From the NCBI RefSeq assembly GCF_013409645.1, contig NZ_JACCBG010000001.1, positions 992,001 through 1,056,000 on the forward strand: DNA of 64,000 nucleotides, written 5' to 3'. This document shows positions 34,180 to 43,800 of this stretch, piece by piece. This DNA is from Nocardioides panaciterrulae (GTDB lineage: Bacteria > Actinomycetota > Actinomycetes > Propionibacteriales > Nocardioidaceae). The position numbers and the translations under genes are program-made. Positions within the stretch are counted from its first letter, which is position 1. Each line of letters begins with the position of its first letter. The notes beneath the pieces are model-generated. The model was given only the letters and a program-made list of their open reading frames with translations. It searched no databases and was not told where the DNA came from.

Positions 34180-35023
34180 ATGTCTGAACGGGTCACGGCC
34201 GACACCTTCCTCGCCAGGCCGCTCACGCCGTGCGGGACCGGCGTCCTCGTCCTGGCCGGGTCCAGCGGACGGATCGAACAGGATCGCGCCGAGCTCCTCG
34301 CTCGCCACGGGGCCGCGGCGATGGCGATGCGGTGGTTCGGGGGAGCGGGGCAGCGGCCGGCGCCGCACGAGGTGCCACTGGAGCTGTTCGTCGGTGCGGT
34401 CGACCGGCTGGCCGCCGACTGCGAGCGCGTGGCGATCATCGGCGCCTCCTTCGGCGCCGAGGCTGCACTGCTCACCGCGGTCCACGATGCCCGGGTGGCC
34501 GCCGTCGTGGGGCTGGCACCGACGTCGGTGGTCTGGGGTGCGTACGCCGAGGAGCGGTGGTCGTCGCACTGGACCCTGGGAGGGCACCCGCTCCCGTACG
34601 TCCCCCTTCGTCGAGGACTGGAACGCCGCCACCGAGCCACCTGCCTACCGGGAGCTCTACGAGTCGAGCCTCGATGCGGACCCGGTCCGCACGGCCGCGG
34701 CGTCGATTCCGGTCGAGCGGATCTCGGGTGACGTCGTCCTCGCGGCGGGTGCGGGCGACCGGGTCTGGCCGAGCCTCCGGTTCGCGCGGTTGATCGAGCG
34801 GCGTCGGATCGAGCACGGCCTGTCCACGACGGTGGTGTGCCATCCGGACTCCGGGCACCGGGTCACGCTGCCGGGTGAGCCGCCCGCCGTCGGTGGCCAC
34901 CAGATGGCCAGGGGAGGGACGCCCGAAGCCGACGCGGCCTTGGGCGCTGCCGTGTGGCCCGAGCTGGTGCGAACCCTCCGTCTGCAGGTTCAGCCTCAGA
35001 CGACTGACCGGGACCGCGCCTGA
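34180..35023 (+). pseudogene. Frameshifted acyl-CoA thioesterase / BAAT C-terminal-type alpha/beta hydrolase
   Basis: Two overlapping frames together encode one alpha/beta hydrolase of about 280 residues. The first (34180 to about 34606) holds the nucleophile motif IIGASFGAEAALL. The second (from about 34602 to 35023) holds the acid region VVLAAGAGDRVWPS and the catalytic His in HPDSGHRVTLPGEP. The junction falls in a run of five C at 34602-34606: removing one C restores ...LPYVPFVEDWNAA... The catalytic triad is complete across the joint, so this is either a recent single-base mutation or a base-calling error. Left as it stands, the first frame would make a 183-residue product with a scrambled tail. 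Confidence 0.8.
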
Positions 35024-35061
35024 CGGCTGACCGGCCGGGGGTGGGCGGTGGCGAGCGAGGT

Positions 35062-35238
35062 TCACGGCGCCGGTGCGACGCCTCCATGATCGAGCCTGGT
35101 GCCGTCGGCGAGTCTCCGCTGCGCGTCCATGACGCCATGACGGACGGCCAGCCTGATCACCCAGTACCCGACGACCAACGGCAAGAGCAGCCACAGCACA
35201 GAGAGGATCATCAATTCCGAAACCCCGATACCAAACAT
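35062..35238 (-). CDS. Small single-pass membrane protein (58 residues), unannotated type
   Basis: A minus-strand frame from ATG 35238 to TGA 35062 encodes MFGIGVSELMILSVLWLL..., one strongly hydrophobic helix (about residues 8-30) followed by a basic, amphipathic stretch (RLAVRHGVMDAQRRLADG) and a short C-terminal tail. The opening MFGIGVSEL recalls the N-terminus of TatA/TatB-like proteins, but the helix ends in a Trp/Tyr-rich segment and the length is too short for a real TatA assignment. Expression is supported by minus-strand TAGGGT exactly 6 bases before the ATG, the same layout as several other genes here. Function unknown. Confidence 0.65.
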   Translation of the reverse strand: MFGIGVSELMILSVLWLLLPLVVGYWVIRLAVRHGVMDAQRRLADGTRLDHGGVAPAP

Positions 35239-35244
35239 GTGGGG

Positions 35245-35250
35245 ACCCTA
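35245..35250 (-). promoter_or_regulatory. -10 box of leaderless small membrane protein gene
   Basis: Minus-strand TAGGGT, spacer CCCCAC, then ATG at 35238. Confidence 0.5.
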
Positions 35251-35468
35251 GCGCCGCCTGTGCGCCCAGGCTGTCAGGTGCGACAGGCGGCGGGGTCTTC
35301 AAGCTCAGGTCTCTCGGTGCGTCGGCCTGGAGACGTGGTGGCCCCACGCTGTCAACGAGCTCATGGTGACGTGCGATACGAGTAGTACCGGGGCCAGGCA
35401 AAGGGTCCAGGCCGCGGTACTAGGCTCCCCTGCGGCTCTGGCTGCCGACAGGAAGGGGCGAACCGGAG
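35251..35468. other. Intergenic stretch, no gene seen
   Basis: About 220 bases of visibly less GC-rich sequence between the divergent small membrane protein and lysyltransferase-like genes. It must carry promoters for both. No repeat or RNA structure was recognised beyond CTGTCAGGTGCGACAG, a weak short dyad near 35270-35287. Confidence 0.4.
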
Positions 35469-37160
35469 ATGCTCGCCCGCCTCTGGGACACCCTCCGTAC
35501 CCCGTCCTGGGCGGCCCGGATCGTGGCTCTGGTCGGAGCGGTCACGCTGGCCTCCTCGCTGCTGCCCGCCTTGCGGGGGCGGACTGAGATGGTCTACCGG
35601 CTGGTGCCCGACGTGTTCCCGGCCGCGGCCACGACCGGGGCCGCGGCGGTCGGGGTGATCCTCCTCCTCCTGTCTCGGGCGCTGCGACGCGGGAAGTTCC
35701 GCGCCTGGTTGCTGGCGACCGTCCTCGCGCTGGTCGGGGCCGTGCTGCACCTCGTCAAGGGCTTCGACTTCGAGGAGGCGATGCTCTCCCTCGCCCTGTT
35801 CGTGCTGCTGGCAACCGCGCGGGAGAGGTTCACCGCCCGCCCGGACCCGCGGTCGACCCGCAAGCTCGTCACCGTGCTGCTGGCCGGACCGGTCGTAGCC
35901 GGCGGGCTCGGCTGGATCTGGCTGGAGCTCGACGCCAGCGGCGAGGCTGCGGGCACGTCGACCGGAGACCGGGCATCGCATGCGCTCCTCGGGCTGCTGG
36001 GGATCCCGGGCCCGGTCCAGTTCGTCCGGCCGGAGCAGGGCGACCGGGCCGCGGTGGCCCTCGTCGTCCTCGGCGCGGCGGTGCTCTTCCTGGCCGTCCT
36101 CGTCGCCCTGCAGCCTGCAGACGGTCCGCACCCCCTCGACGAGGAGGACCGCGAGCCGCTGCTGGGCCTGCTCGGTCGGTGGGGTCACATCGACTCGTTG
36201 TCGTACTTCGCCCTCCGCGACGACCGGTCGGTGCTCTTCTCTCCAACCGGCAAGGCAGCCATCACCTACCAGGTGGTCGGCACTGTCTCGCTCGCGGCCG
36301 GCGACCCGATCGGGGACCCGGAGGCCTGGCCCGGTGCCGTGACCGCATGGCTCGACGAGGCCCGCGCGTTCGGCTGGGTGCCGGCGGTGCTCGCCGCGAG
36401 CGAGCGCGGTGCCGAGACCTTCGTACGCGCCGGTCTCGACGCCCTGGAGCTCGGGGACGAGGCCATCGTGCACACGAGCGAGTTCACGCTCGAGGGGCGC
36501 AGCATGCGTGTGGTGCGGCAGGCCGTGTCACGGTGCACCCGCGCCGGTCTGGTCGCCACCTGCCACCGGGTCGCTGACCTGGACGCGTCCACCACCGAGC
36601 TCGTCCATGCCCGGGCGGAGGAGTGGCGCGACGGCGCGGTCGAGCGAGGCTTCTCCATGGCCCTGGGCCGGCTCGGCGACCCGCGCGACCGCGACGCCGT
36701 GATGGTGCTGTGCCGCGACGCCGCCGGGACCCTGCGGGGGATGCTCCACCTGGTGCCCTGGGGTGGCGACGGCCTGAGCCTCGACCTGATGCGCCGCGAC
36801 CGGGACGCCGAGAACGGCATGGTCGAGCTGATGGTCACCGAGCTGGTGCGGTGGGCTGCTGGGCGAGGCGTACGCCGCGTCTCGCTGAACTTCGCGGTGT
36901 TCCGCAGCGTCTTCGCCCGCGGGGAGCGGCTGGGCGCAGGGCCCGTGCTGCGGTTGTGGCGAGGGCTCCTGCTCTGGGCGTCACGGTTCTGGCAGATCGA
37001 GTCGCTCTACCGTGCCAACGCGAAGTACCGGCCGGAGTGGCGGCCCCGCTTCGTGTGCTTCCGATCCTCGACCGACCTGCCCCGGGTGGGTGTGGCCGCG
37101 CTGCGGGCCGAAGCCTTCCTCGTTGCGCCGACGTGGCTGCGCCGGCTGCTGCCGTCGTGA
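35469..37160 (+). CDS. MprF-like phosphatidylglycerol lysyltransferase-domain (DUF2156) membrane protein
   Basis: A 563-residue protein with about five N-terminal hydrophobic segments (to about residue 220) and a C-terminal double-GNAT domain of the DUF2156/LPG_synthase_C type (DSLSYFALRDDRSVLFSPTGKAAITYQVVG; LSLDLMRRDRDAENGMVELMV; VSLNFAVFRSVFARGE; ESLYRANAKYRPEWRPRFVCF). Homologues transfer Lys or Ala from aminoacyl-tRNA to membrane lipids, or form the first half of LysX in mycobacteria, giving cationic-peptide resistance. No fused lysyl-tRNA synthetase is present here. The ATG at 35469 has GGAG upstream. The amino acid transferred cannot be told from sequence. Confidence 0.85.
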   Translation: MLARLWDTLRTPSWAARIVALVGAVTLASSLLPALRGRTEMVYRLVPDVFPAAATTGAAAVGVILLLLSRALRRGKFRAWLLATVLALVGAVLHLVKGFDFEEAMLSLALFVLLATARERFTARPDPRSTRKLVTVLLAGPVVAGGLGWIWLELDASGEAAGTSTGDRASHALLGLLGIPGPVQFVRPEQGDRAAVALVVLGAAVLFLAVLVALQPADGPHPLDEEDREPLLGLLGRWGHIDSLSYFALRDDRSVLFSPTGKAAITYQVVGTVSLAAGDPIGDPEAWPGAVTAWLDEARAFGWVPAVLAASERGAETFVRAGLDALELGDEAIVHTSEFTLEGRSMRVVRQAVSRCTRAGLVATCHRVADLDASTTELVHARAEEWRDGAVERGFSMALGRLGDPRDRDAVMVLCRDAAGTLRGMLHLVPWGGDGLSLDLMRRDRDAENGMVELMVTELVRWAAGRGVRRVSLNFAVFRSVFARGERLGAGPVLRLWRGLLLWASRFWQIESLYRANAKYRPEWRPRFVCFRSSTDLPRVGVAALRAEAFLVAPTWLRRLLPS

Positions 37161-37182
37161 CGGGTCGGGCACGATAGGTCGG

Positions 37183-37773
37183 GTGCTGACCGACGAGCAG
37201 ATTGCCGCCCTATCGCCGACCGAGCGCCGACAGCTGGTGGCTCGCCTGGTCCGACCGGTCGACGACGTCGTGCCCTCCCGGCGCTGGCTGCGTCGTACGC
37301 GGGAGTCGCGCGTGGCTCTGATGGTGCTGAGCGCAGCCGTCCTGGTCCCGTGGATCGGCTACCTGGCGGCAACCCTGCCGCGGGTCTACGTCGCCCGGCA
37401 CTGGGACGTGGCGTGGGTGGGGTTCGACCTCATGCTGCTGGGCCTGATCACCTCGACGGCTGTGCTGGGCTACCTGCGTCGGCAGCTGTTCGTGCTCACT
37501 GCCTTCGCAGCCGGAGTCCTGCTGGTCTGCGACGCGTGGTTCGACGTGCTGACGGCTCACGGAGACGACCGGACATGGTCGGTTGTGACGGCCATCGCGA
37601 TCGAGCTGCCGCTGGCGGCGCTGCTCATCACCGGGGCGCTCCAAATGCTGCGCCTGATGGCGGCCCGAATGTGGCTGCTGAGGCCCGGGGGACGCGCCTG
37701 GCAGATCCCGATTCCGCTCCCTGATGTCGGCGACCGGGCGGTCCGGCGGCGCAGCCGGCGGCCGAGCGACTAG
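37183..37773 (+). CDS. Small membrane protein of unknown function
   Basis: A 196-residue protein starting at GTG 37183, 23 bases after the lysyltransferase-like gene and probably co-transcribed with it. A soluble N-terminus (LTDEQIAALSPTERRQLVARLV) is followed by four hydrophobic helices and a basic C-terminal tail (RAVRRRSRRPSD). No known domain was recognised. Conserved pairing with the upstream gene would suggest a role in lipid or envelope modification, but this is only a guess from position. Confidence 0.7.
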   Translation: MLTDEQIAALSPTERRQLVARLVRPVDDVVPSRRWLRRTRESRVALMVLSAAVLVPWIGYLAATLPRVYVARHWDVAWVGFDLMLLGLITSTAVLGYLRRQLFVLTAFAAGVLLVCDAWFDVLTAHGDDRTWSVVTAIAIELPLAALLITGALQMLRLMAARMWLLRPGGRAWQIPIPLPDVGDRAVRRRSRRPSD

Positions 37774-37946
37774 TACGGCGACCGCCATCCCAACTGTTTG
37801 CCGAACTCAGCAAGCGTTGGTTCACCCTGGGGGAACCACGACCAGTTGCAGGGGTTCCGATGGGAGCCCGACTCCGTAACTGTTCCCCGGCGTCTTCCCC
37901 TCGTGGCCTGTGCGGCCGGGTCGGCCGGGGTGTCGGCGGTCGGGTC

Positions 37947-37952
37947 TAGCGT
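37947..37952 (+). promoter_or_regulatory. Probable -10 box of the DUF222/HNH gene
   Basis: TAGCGT, giving a leader of about 34 bases with GAGGGGG at 37981-37986, 7 bases before the GTG. Confidence 0.4.
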
Positions 37953-37993
37953 CTTTATCGAAGGGTCGATCGTTCGGTGCGAGGGGGCATGCG

Positions 37994-39433
37994 GTGGACC
38001 ATGACGAGACGGAGCTGGCGACGCTCGATGACCACGACCTGTTGGCGGGTGGGGTGGCCGATGGGGCGGTGGCGGCGCGGGCGGATGCTCGACGGTGGGC
38101 GCGGTTGGTGGAGTTCCACCGGCGGTGCGGGCTGGACTTCGAGGCGCGTACGGCGGTCTCGCCGAACCACAGCCTGACACCGCGGGCGGAGACCGCGACC
38201 GAGGTGTCGCTGCTGTGGGGACTGGAGGAGAAGCGGGTCCGCCACGAGCTGAACGTGGCGTTGTTCCTGGAGCAGCACTTCCCGGTGGTGTGGGCGTTGT
38301 GTCTGGCCGGGCAGCTCGATGCCTACCGGGCCGGGGTGATCGCCGACCACGTCCGGCACGCGGTCTCCGATCCGGTGCAGCTGAAGCAGGTGGCGCAGCG
38401 CCTGACGGAGTTCTTGGAGCGGCACCTCTCGGACGCCCACGGGGTGGAGGGGGTGCCGCCGGTGGTGGTGTGCACGTCCAAGCAGCTGCGCAACAAGCTG
38501 GACTACGAGGTCCGTCGCTTGCAGCCGGCGGAGGCGGACCGGCGGCACCGGGAGGCGAAGGCGAGGCGGTCGGTGCAGACCACCGAGCTGCCCGACGGGA
38601 TGGCCCACCTCGGCGTCACCGCGACGGTGGACCAGGTGCGGATCGCGGAGCGGCGGCTGACGCTGGCCGCCAAGCAGCAGCGCGAGCAGGGTGATGAGCG
38701 GACGCTGGCGCAGCTGAGGTCCGACCTGGCGATGGACCTGCTGTGCGGGCGGGAGGAGGGCGTGCCGGTGCCGCGGTACGCCCGGCCGGTGATCGTGGCG
38801 ACGGTGCCGGTGCAGACCCTGATGGGGGTCTCCGACGACCCGGGGCTGCTCTCGGGCGGCACACCGATCACCGCCGGCCATGCGCGCGCAATCGCGCTGC
38901 AGCCGGGGTCGACGTGGTACCGGATGCTGACCGACCCCGCGGGCGGGGTGGTGGAGCTGTCCACGACCTCCTACAAACCCACCGCGCCGATCTGGCGGGA
39001 GGTCGTGGCGACCTGGGAGTCGTGTTTCGAGCCGACGTGCACGGCGCCGGCGGCAGAGGCCGAGCTGGACCACCGGATCGAGTGGCCACGGGGCGAGACC
39101 ACCCCGGGCAACCTGTGGCCGGGCTGCAAGCGGGGCCACACCGCCAAGCACGCGCCCGGCTTCAGCGTCCAGACCACGACCGACGGCTCGTTCGTGCTGC
39201 GCACCCGCGCCGGCTTCGAGCACCCGATCGCCCCACCCGCCCGGCCGGCCACGAGCGCGTGGCCCGAGATGTGCGCCCCCGTCGCGGGTGAGGTCCAGTT
39301 CTCGGCGACTGAGCTCCTCGATGCGCTGGCCGAGCTCCGCGACCGGCGCGACCAGGAACGCGCCGAGGACCTCGAGCGCGACCGGATCCTGGCGTGGGAG
39401 CACGGCCTCCTGCCCGAGCGCTTCGTGGCGTAA
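37994..39433 (+). CDS. DUF222 / HNH endonuclease-domain protein (13E12 repeat family)
   Basis: A 479-residue protein of the actinobacterial multicopy family with an N-terminal DUF222 helical domain and a C-terminal HNH nuclease fold. The HNH part shows the paired cysteines and core ESCFEPTCTAP then AELDHRIEWPRGETTPGNLWPGC and a final HTAKH, with His-Asn-His residues present. The M. tuberculosis 13E12 family proteins are homologues and are associated with repetitive, sometimes mobile, sequences; their function is not settled. The GTG at 37994 has GAGGGGG 7 bases upstream. Codon choice looks less biased upstream of this gene than in the core metabolic genes, consistent with a laterally acquired element. 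Confidence 0.87.
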   Translation: MDHDETELATLDDHDLLAGGVADGAVAARADARRWARLVEFHRRCGLDFEARTAVSPNHSLTPRAETATEVSLLWGLEEKRVRHELNVALFLEQHFPVVWALCLAGQLDAYRAGVIADHVRHAVSDPVQLKQVAQRLTEFLERHLSDAHGVEGVPPVVVCTSKQLRNKLDYEVRRLQPAEADRRHREAKARRSVQTTELPDGMAHLGVTATVDQVRIAERRLTLAAKQQREQGDERTLAQLRSDLAMDLLCGREEGVPVPRYARPVIVATVPVQTLMGVSDDPGLLSGGTPITAGHARAIALQPGSTWYRMLTDPAGGVVELSTTSYKPTAPIWREVVATWESCFEPTCTAPAAEAELDHRIEWPRGETTPGNLWPGCKRGHTAKHAPGFSVQTTTDGSFVLRTRAGFEHPIAPPARPATSAWPEMCAPVAGEVQFSATELLDALAELRDRRDQERAEDLERDRILAWEHGLLPERFVA

Positions 39434-39445
39434 CCGGGGCCCTCG

Positions 39446-39467
39446 AGAACTACATATCTGTAGTTCT
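39446..39467. promoter_or_regulatory. AT-rich inverted repeat upstream of SpoIID/LytB paralogue 2
   Basis: AGAACTACA (39446-39454) and TGTAGTTCT (39459-39467) are perfectly complementary around TATC. It follows the HNH stop by 13 bases and precedes the SpoIID start by about 90. It may be a terminator for the HNH gene or an operator for the wall-enzyme gene; the TACA-TGTA core is reminiscent of BlaI/CopY-type sites but with a wider spacer. Confidence 0.55.
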
Positions 39468-39556
39468 TCGATCTGAATTGCGGGGCTGTTGGGACTCGTG
39501 GTGCGATGAGACGTTCACAGCGTTCACACCTGCCACTCGGACCCCCGGAGCCACTG

Positions 39557-40840
39557 ATGAGGTCGACCCGTCGGCGCCTGACCCCTGCCGCCGTCCTGCT
39601 CGCCGTCGCCGCCACGACGGTCGGGCTCACGGCCCCGTCGTACGCCGCCGGCGACACCTTCAAGGTGCCCGCGAAGGCGACCGTGGTGGTCAAGGGCCAC
39701 GGCTACGGGCACGGCCACGGCATGTCGCAGTACGGCGCCGAGGGCGCCGCGCGGCAGGGCCTGGGCTACCGCGACATCGCGAAGTTCTACTACCAGGGCA
39801 CCAGCTGGGGGGAGACCAAGGGCGCGGTGAGCGTGCACCTCAGCGTCAACACCTCCAACGCCGTCGTGGTGCTGCCGCGCCAGGGCCTCGCGGTCCGCGA
39901 CCTCGTCGCGAGGCAGCGCACGGTGCTGCCGGACAACGGTGCCACCCGCTGGCGCCTCGCGCCGGGCCCGAAGGGCGGCACCCGGATCGGCTACCGGGCG
40001 GGCGGCAAGTGGCACGCCTTCGCGACCGCGAAGGGTGCGGCCCAGTTCGCCGCCCACGGTCAGCCGATCACGCTGATGACCTCGCTGGGCGAGCGGCCCT
40101 ACCGCGGCCGGCTGCGCTCGGTCGCGCCCGACCCGGGCACCAACAGCCGCGACACCGTGAACCTGCTGTCGATGGAGAACTACGTCAAGGGCGTGGTGCC
40201 CCTCGAGATGCCGGCGCTGTGGAGCGCCGACGCGGTCCGCACGCAGGCGGTCGCCGCCCGCACCTACGCGGCCTACGAGCGCGACCACCCGATCTCCGAC
40301 GACTACCAGATCTGCGACACCGGCGCCTGTCAGGTGTACGGCGGGGTGGCGGCCGAGCACCCGGCCTCCAACGCGGCGGTCGACGCCACCCGCCACGAAG
40401 TGCTGACCGCGGACGGCGAGCCCGCGTTCACCCAGTTCGGCGCGAGCTCCGGCGGCTGGACCTCCGCCGGCTCGGTGCCCTACCTCGGGGCCCGGCAGGA
40501 CCCCTACGACGGCTGGGGCGGCAACCCGGTGCACTCGTGGAAGGTCTCGCTGAGCGACGCCACCCTCGAGCAGGCCTGGCCGGCGATCGGCAACCTACGC
40601 AGGATCGTGGTGACCTCCCGCGACGGCAACGGCGACTGGGGCGGGCGGCTGCAGTCGCTGGTGCTGGTGGGCAGCGACGGGCGCGTCCCGGTCTCCGGTG
40701 ACACCTTCCGCGCGGTGCTGGGGCTTCGCTCGACCTGGGCGACCTTCAAGGTGAACCGGACGAGCGTCGCGCGTCCCGCCCGGGGCTCTGCCGGCGTCGA
40801 CTGGAGCCTGCTCGCCGCCGACCTCGCCGGCGGCCGCTGA
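39557..40840 (+). CDS. Secreted SpoIID/LytB domain protein (paralogue 2)
   Basis: A 427-residue exported protein with signal peptide RSTRRRLTPAAVLLAVAATTVG and cleavage near SYA-AG. It carries the same blocks as the protein at 32921-34156: GHGYGHGHGMSQYGA, YVKGVVPLEM, VRTQAVAARTYAAYER and DTGACQVYGG, ending GLRSTWATFKV. It should act on peptidoglycan glycan strands. ATG 39557 is preferred because GGAG lies about 8 bases upstream and the signal peptide is compact; ATG 39506 would add 17 residues. It ends 3 bases before the convergent pyruvate carboxylase gene. Confidence 0.88.
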   Translation: MRSTRRRLTPAAVLLAVAATTVGLTAPSYAAGDTFKVPAKATVVVKGHGYGHGHGMSQYGAEGAARQGLGYRDIAKFYYQGTSWGETKGAVSVHLSVNTSNAVVVLPRQGLAVRDLVARQRTVLPDNGATRWRLAPGPKGGTRIGYRAGGKWHAFATAKGAAQFAAHGQPITLMTSLGERPYRGRLRSVAPDPGTNSRDTVNLLSMENYVKGVVPLEMPALWSADAVRTQAVAARTYAAYERDHPISDDYQICDTGACQVYGGVAAEHPASNAAVDATRHEVLTADGEPAFTQFGASSGGWTSAGSVPYLGARQDPYDGWGGNPVHSWKVSLSDATLEQAWPAIGNLRRIVVTSRDGNGDWGGRLQSLVLVGSDGRVPVSGDTFRAVLGLRSTWATFKVNRTSVARPARGSAGVDWSLLAADLAGGR

Positions 40841-40843
40841 GCG

Positions 40844-43800
40844 CTACCCGATCACCAGCACCAGGTCGCCACCGTCCACGGCCTGGGTGCCCGGGAGCGC
40901 CAACCGCTGCACGGTGCCGGCGACCGGCGCGGTGATCGCGGCCTCCATCTTCATCGCCTCGATGGTCGCGACCGTGTCACCCGCGGCGACCCGGTCGCCC
41001 TCGGCGACCACGATCGTCACCACGCCCTGGAACGGCGCCGCGACCTGGCCCGGCTTGCCGGCATCCGCCTTCTCCGCGGCCGCCACCTCCGAGGCCACCG
41101 CGCGGTCGCGCACGCTGATCGGGCGCAGCTGGCCGTTGATGGTGGCCATCACCGTCCGGTAGCCGCGCTCGTCCGGCTCGCCGATCGCCTGCACGCCGAG
41201 GATGAGCGTCTTGCCCTCCTCGATCGACACCTCGTGCTCCTCGCCGTGCTGGAGCCCGTAGAGGTAGTCGGTCGTCGGCAGCACCGAGATGTCGCCGTAG
41301 GTCTCCCGGGACTCCGTGAACTCCCGGGTGGGTCCGGGGAAGAGCAGCTCGTTGAGCAGCCGCTGCCGCCCGGGACCGCCGTGCTGGAGCCGCTCGGCCT
41401 GCTCGGGCTCCAGCTTCTCCGCCGGCGCCTTCCAGGTGCGTCCCGCCAGCGCCTTGGTGCGGAACGGCTCGGGCCAGCCGCCGGGCGGGTCACCCAGCTC
41501 GCCGTTGAGGAAGCCGACCACCGAGTCCGGAATGTCGAACCTGCCCGGGTCCTCCTCGAACTCGTCCGGGTCGGCGCCGACCGCCACCAGGTGCAGGGCG
41601 AGGTCGCCGACCACCTTCGAGGACGGGGTCACCTTGACCACGTGGCCGAGGATCCGGTCCGCCGCGGCGTACATGTCCTCGATCTGCTCGAACTTCTCGC
41701 CGAGGCCGAGCGCGATCGCCTGCTGGCGCAGGTTGGACAGCTGGCCGCCGGGGATCTCGTGGGTGTAGACCCGGCCGGTGGGCGAGGGCAGCCCGGACTC
41801 GAACGGCGCGTAGACCCGCCGCGTCGCCTCCCAGTAGGGCTCCAGCGCACACGCCGCCTGCAGCGACAACCCGGTCTCGCGCTCGCCGTGGTCGGTCGCC
41901 GAGATGAGCGCCGACAGCGGCGGCTGGGAGGTGGTGCCGGCCATCGAGGCGGTCGCGGCGTCGACGGCGTCGACGCCCGCATCGATCGCGGCGACCAGCG
42001 TCGCGAGCTGGCCGCCGGTGGTGTCGTGGGTGTGCAGGTGCACGGGGAGGTCGAAGCGCTCGCGCAGCGCCGTGACCAGCTGCCGGGCCGCCGGGACCCG
42101 CAGCAGGCCGGCCATGTCCTTGATCGCGAGCACGTGGGCGCCGGCGTCGACGATGCGCTCGGCCAGCCGCAGGTAGTAGTCGAGCGTGTAGAGCCGCTCG
42201 GCGGGGTCCGAGAGGTCGCCGGTGTAGCACAGTGCGACCTCGGCGACGCCCCTCCCGGTGGCCCGGACCGCGTCGATCGCGGGCCGCATCTGGTTGACGT
42301 CGTTGAGCGCGTCGAAGATCCGGAACACGTCGATGCCGGTCTCGGCGGCCTCGGCGACGAACGCGTCGGTGACCTCGCTCGGGTACGGCGTGTAGCCGAC
42401 GGTGTTGCGCCCCCGCAGCAGCATCTGCAGGCAGATGTTCGGCACGGCCTGGCGCAGCGCGGCGAGCCGCTCCCACGGGTCCTCGGCCAGGAAGCGCAGC
42501 CCCACGTCGTACGTCGCCCCGCCCCACGCCTCCAGCGACCACAGCTCGGGCGTGGTCCGGGCGACGTGGCCGGCGACCGCGACCAGGTCCCGGGTGCGGA
42601 CCCGGGTGGCCAGCAGCGACTGGTGGGCGTCGCGGAAGGTGGTGTCGGTGACCGCCACCCGGTCCTGGGCCCGCAGCCGGCGCGCGAACTCCTCCGGGCC
42701 GACCGCCAGCAGCAGCTGGCGGGTGCCGTCCGGCGCCGGCACGGTGAGGTCGACCTCGGGCAGCTTGCTGACCGGGTCCACGCTGACCGGTGCCTCGCCG
42801 TGCGGCCGGTTCACGGTCACGTCGGCGAGGTAGCGCAGCAGCTTGCTGCCGCGGTCGCCCTGGCCCCGGGCCGCGAGCAGCTGAGGGTGGGTCTCGATGA
42901 ACGACGTGGTGACCCGGCCCGCCGCGAAGTCCGGGTCCTCGAGCACCGCCTGGAGGAACGCGATGTTGGTCGTCACGCCCCGGATGCGGAACTCCGCGAC
43001 CGCGCGCCGCGCGCGCTGCACGGCGTGGTCGAAGGTGCGGCCGCGGCAGGTCAGCTTGGCCAGCATCGAGTCGAAGTGGGCGGAGACCTCGGCACCGGTG
43101 TACGTCGTCCCGCCGTCCACCCGGATCCCGGCGCCACCGGGGGAGCGGTAGGTGGTGATCTTGCCGGTGTCGGGGCGGAAGCTGTTGGCCGGGTCCTCGG
43201 TGGTGATCCGGCACTGCAGGGCCGCGCCGCGCAGCGTCACGGTCTCCTGGGAGAGCCCCAGGTCGGCCAGCGTCTCGCCCGAGGCGATCCGCAGCTGGGA
43301 CTGCACCAGGTCGACGTCGGTGACCTCCTCGGTCACCGTGTGCTCGACCTGGATCCGCGGGTTCATCTCGATGAACACGTAGTTGCCCTGCGGGTCGAGC
43401 AGGAACTCCACGGTGCCGGCGTTGCGGTAGCCGATCTCGGTGGCGAACCGCACGGCGTCGGCGCAGATCCGGTCCCGCAGCTCCGGGTCCAGGTTCGGGG
43501 CCGGGGCGATCTCGACGACCTTCTGGTGGCGCCGCTGCACCGAGCAGTCGCGCTCGAAGAGGTGGATCACGTTGCCCTCGGCGTCGGCGAGGATCTGCAC
43601 CTCGATGTGCCGGGGGTCGACGACCGCCTGCTCGATGAAGACCGTGGGGTCGCCGAACGCGCCGTCGGCCTCGCGCATGCAGGTCTCGACGGCCTCGCGC
43701 AGGCCGGCCGGGTCGTCGACCCGTCGCATGCCGCGACCGCCGCCGCCGGCGACCGCCTTCACGAACAGCGGGTAGGGCAGCGCCTCGGCGGACGCGACCA

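Noticed and set aside
35062..35238. Assignment of the small membrane protein as TatA
   Set aside because: Only the first few residues are TatA-like; the hinge Phe-Gly motif after the helix and the long amphipathic helix of TatA are missing.
37860..37950. 29-codon ATG frame before the HNH gene
   Set aside because: No ribosome-binding site or -10 box at a useful distance and no recognisable protein character.
37994..39433. HNH protein as a homing endonuclease in an intron or intein
   Set aside because: It is a free-standing DUF222/HNH gene with its own start and promoter; neighbouring genes are not interrupted.
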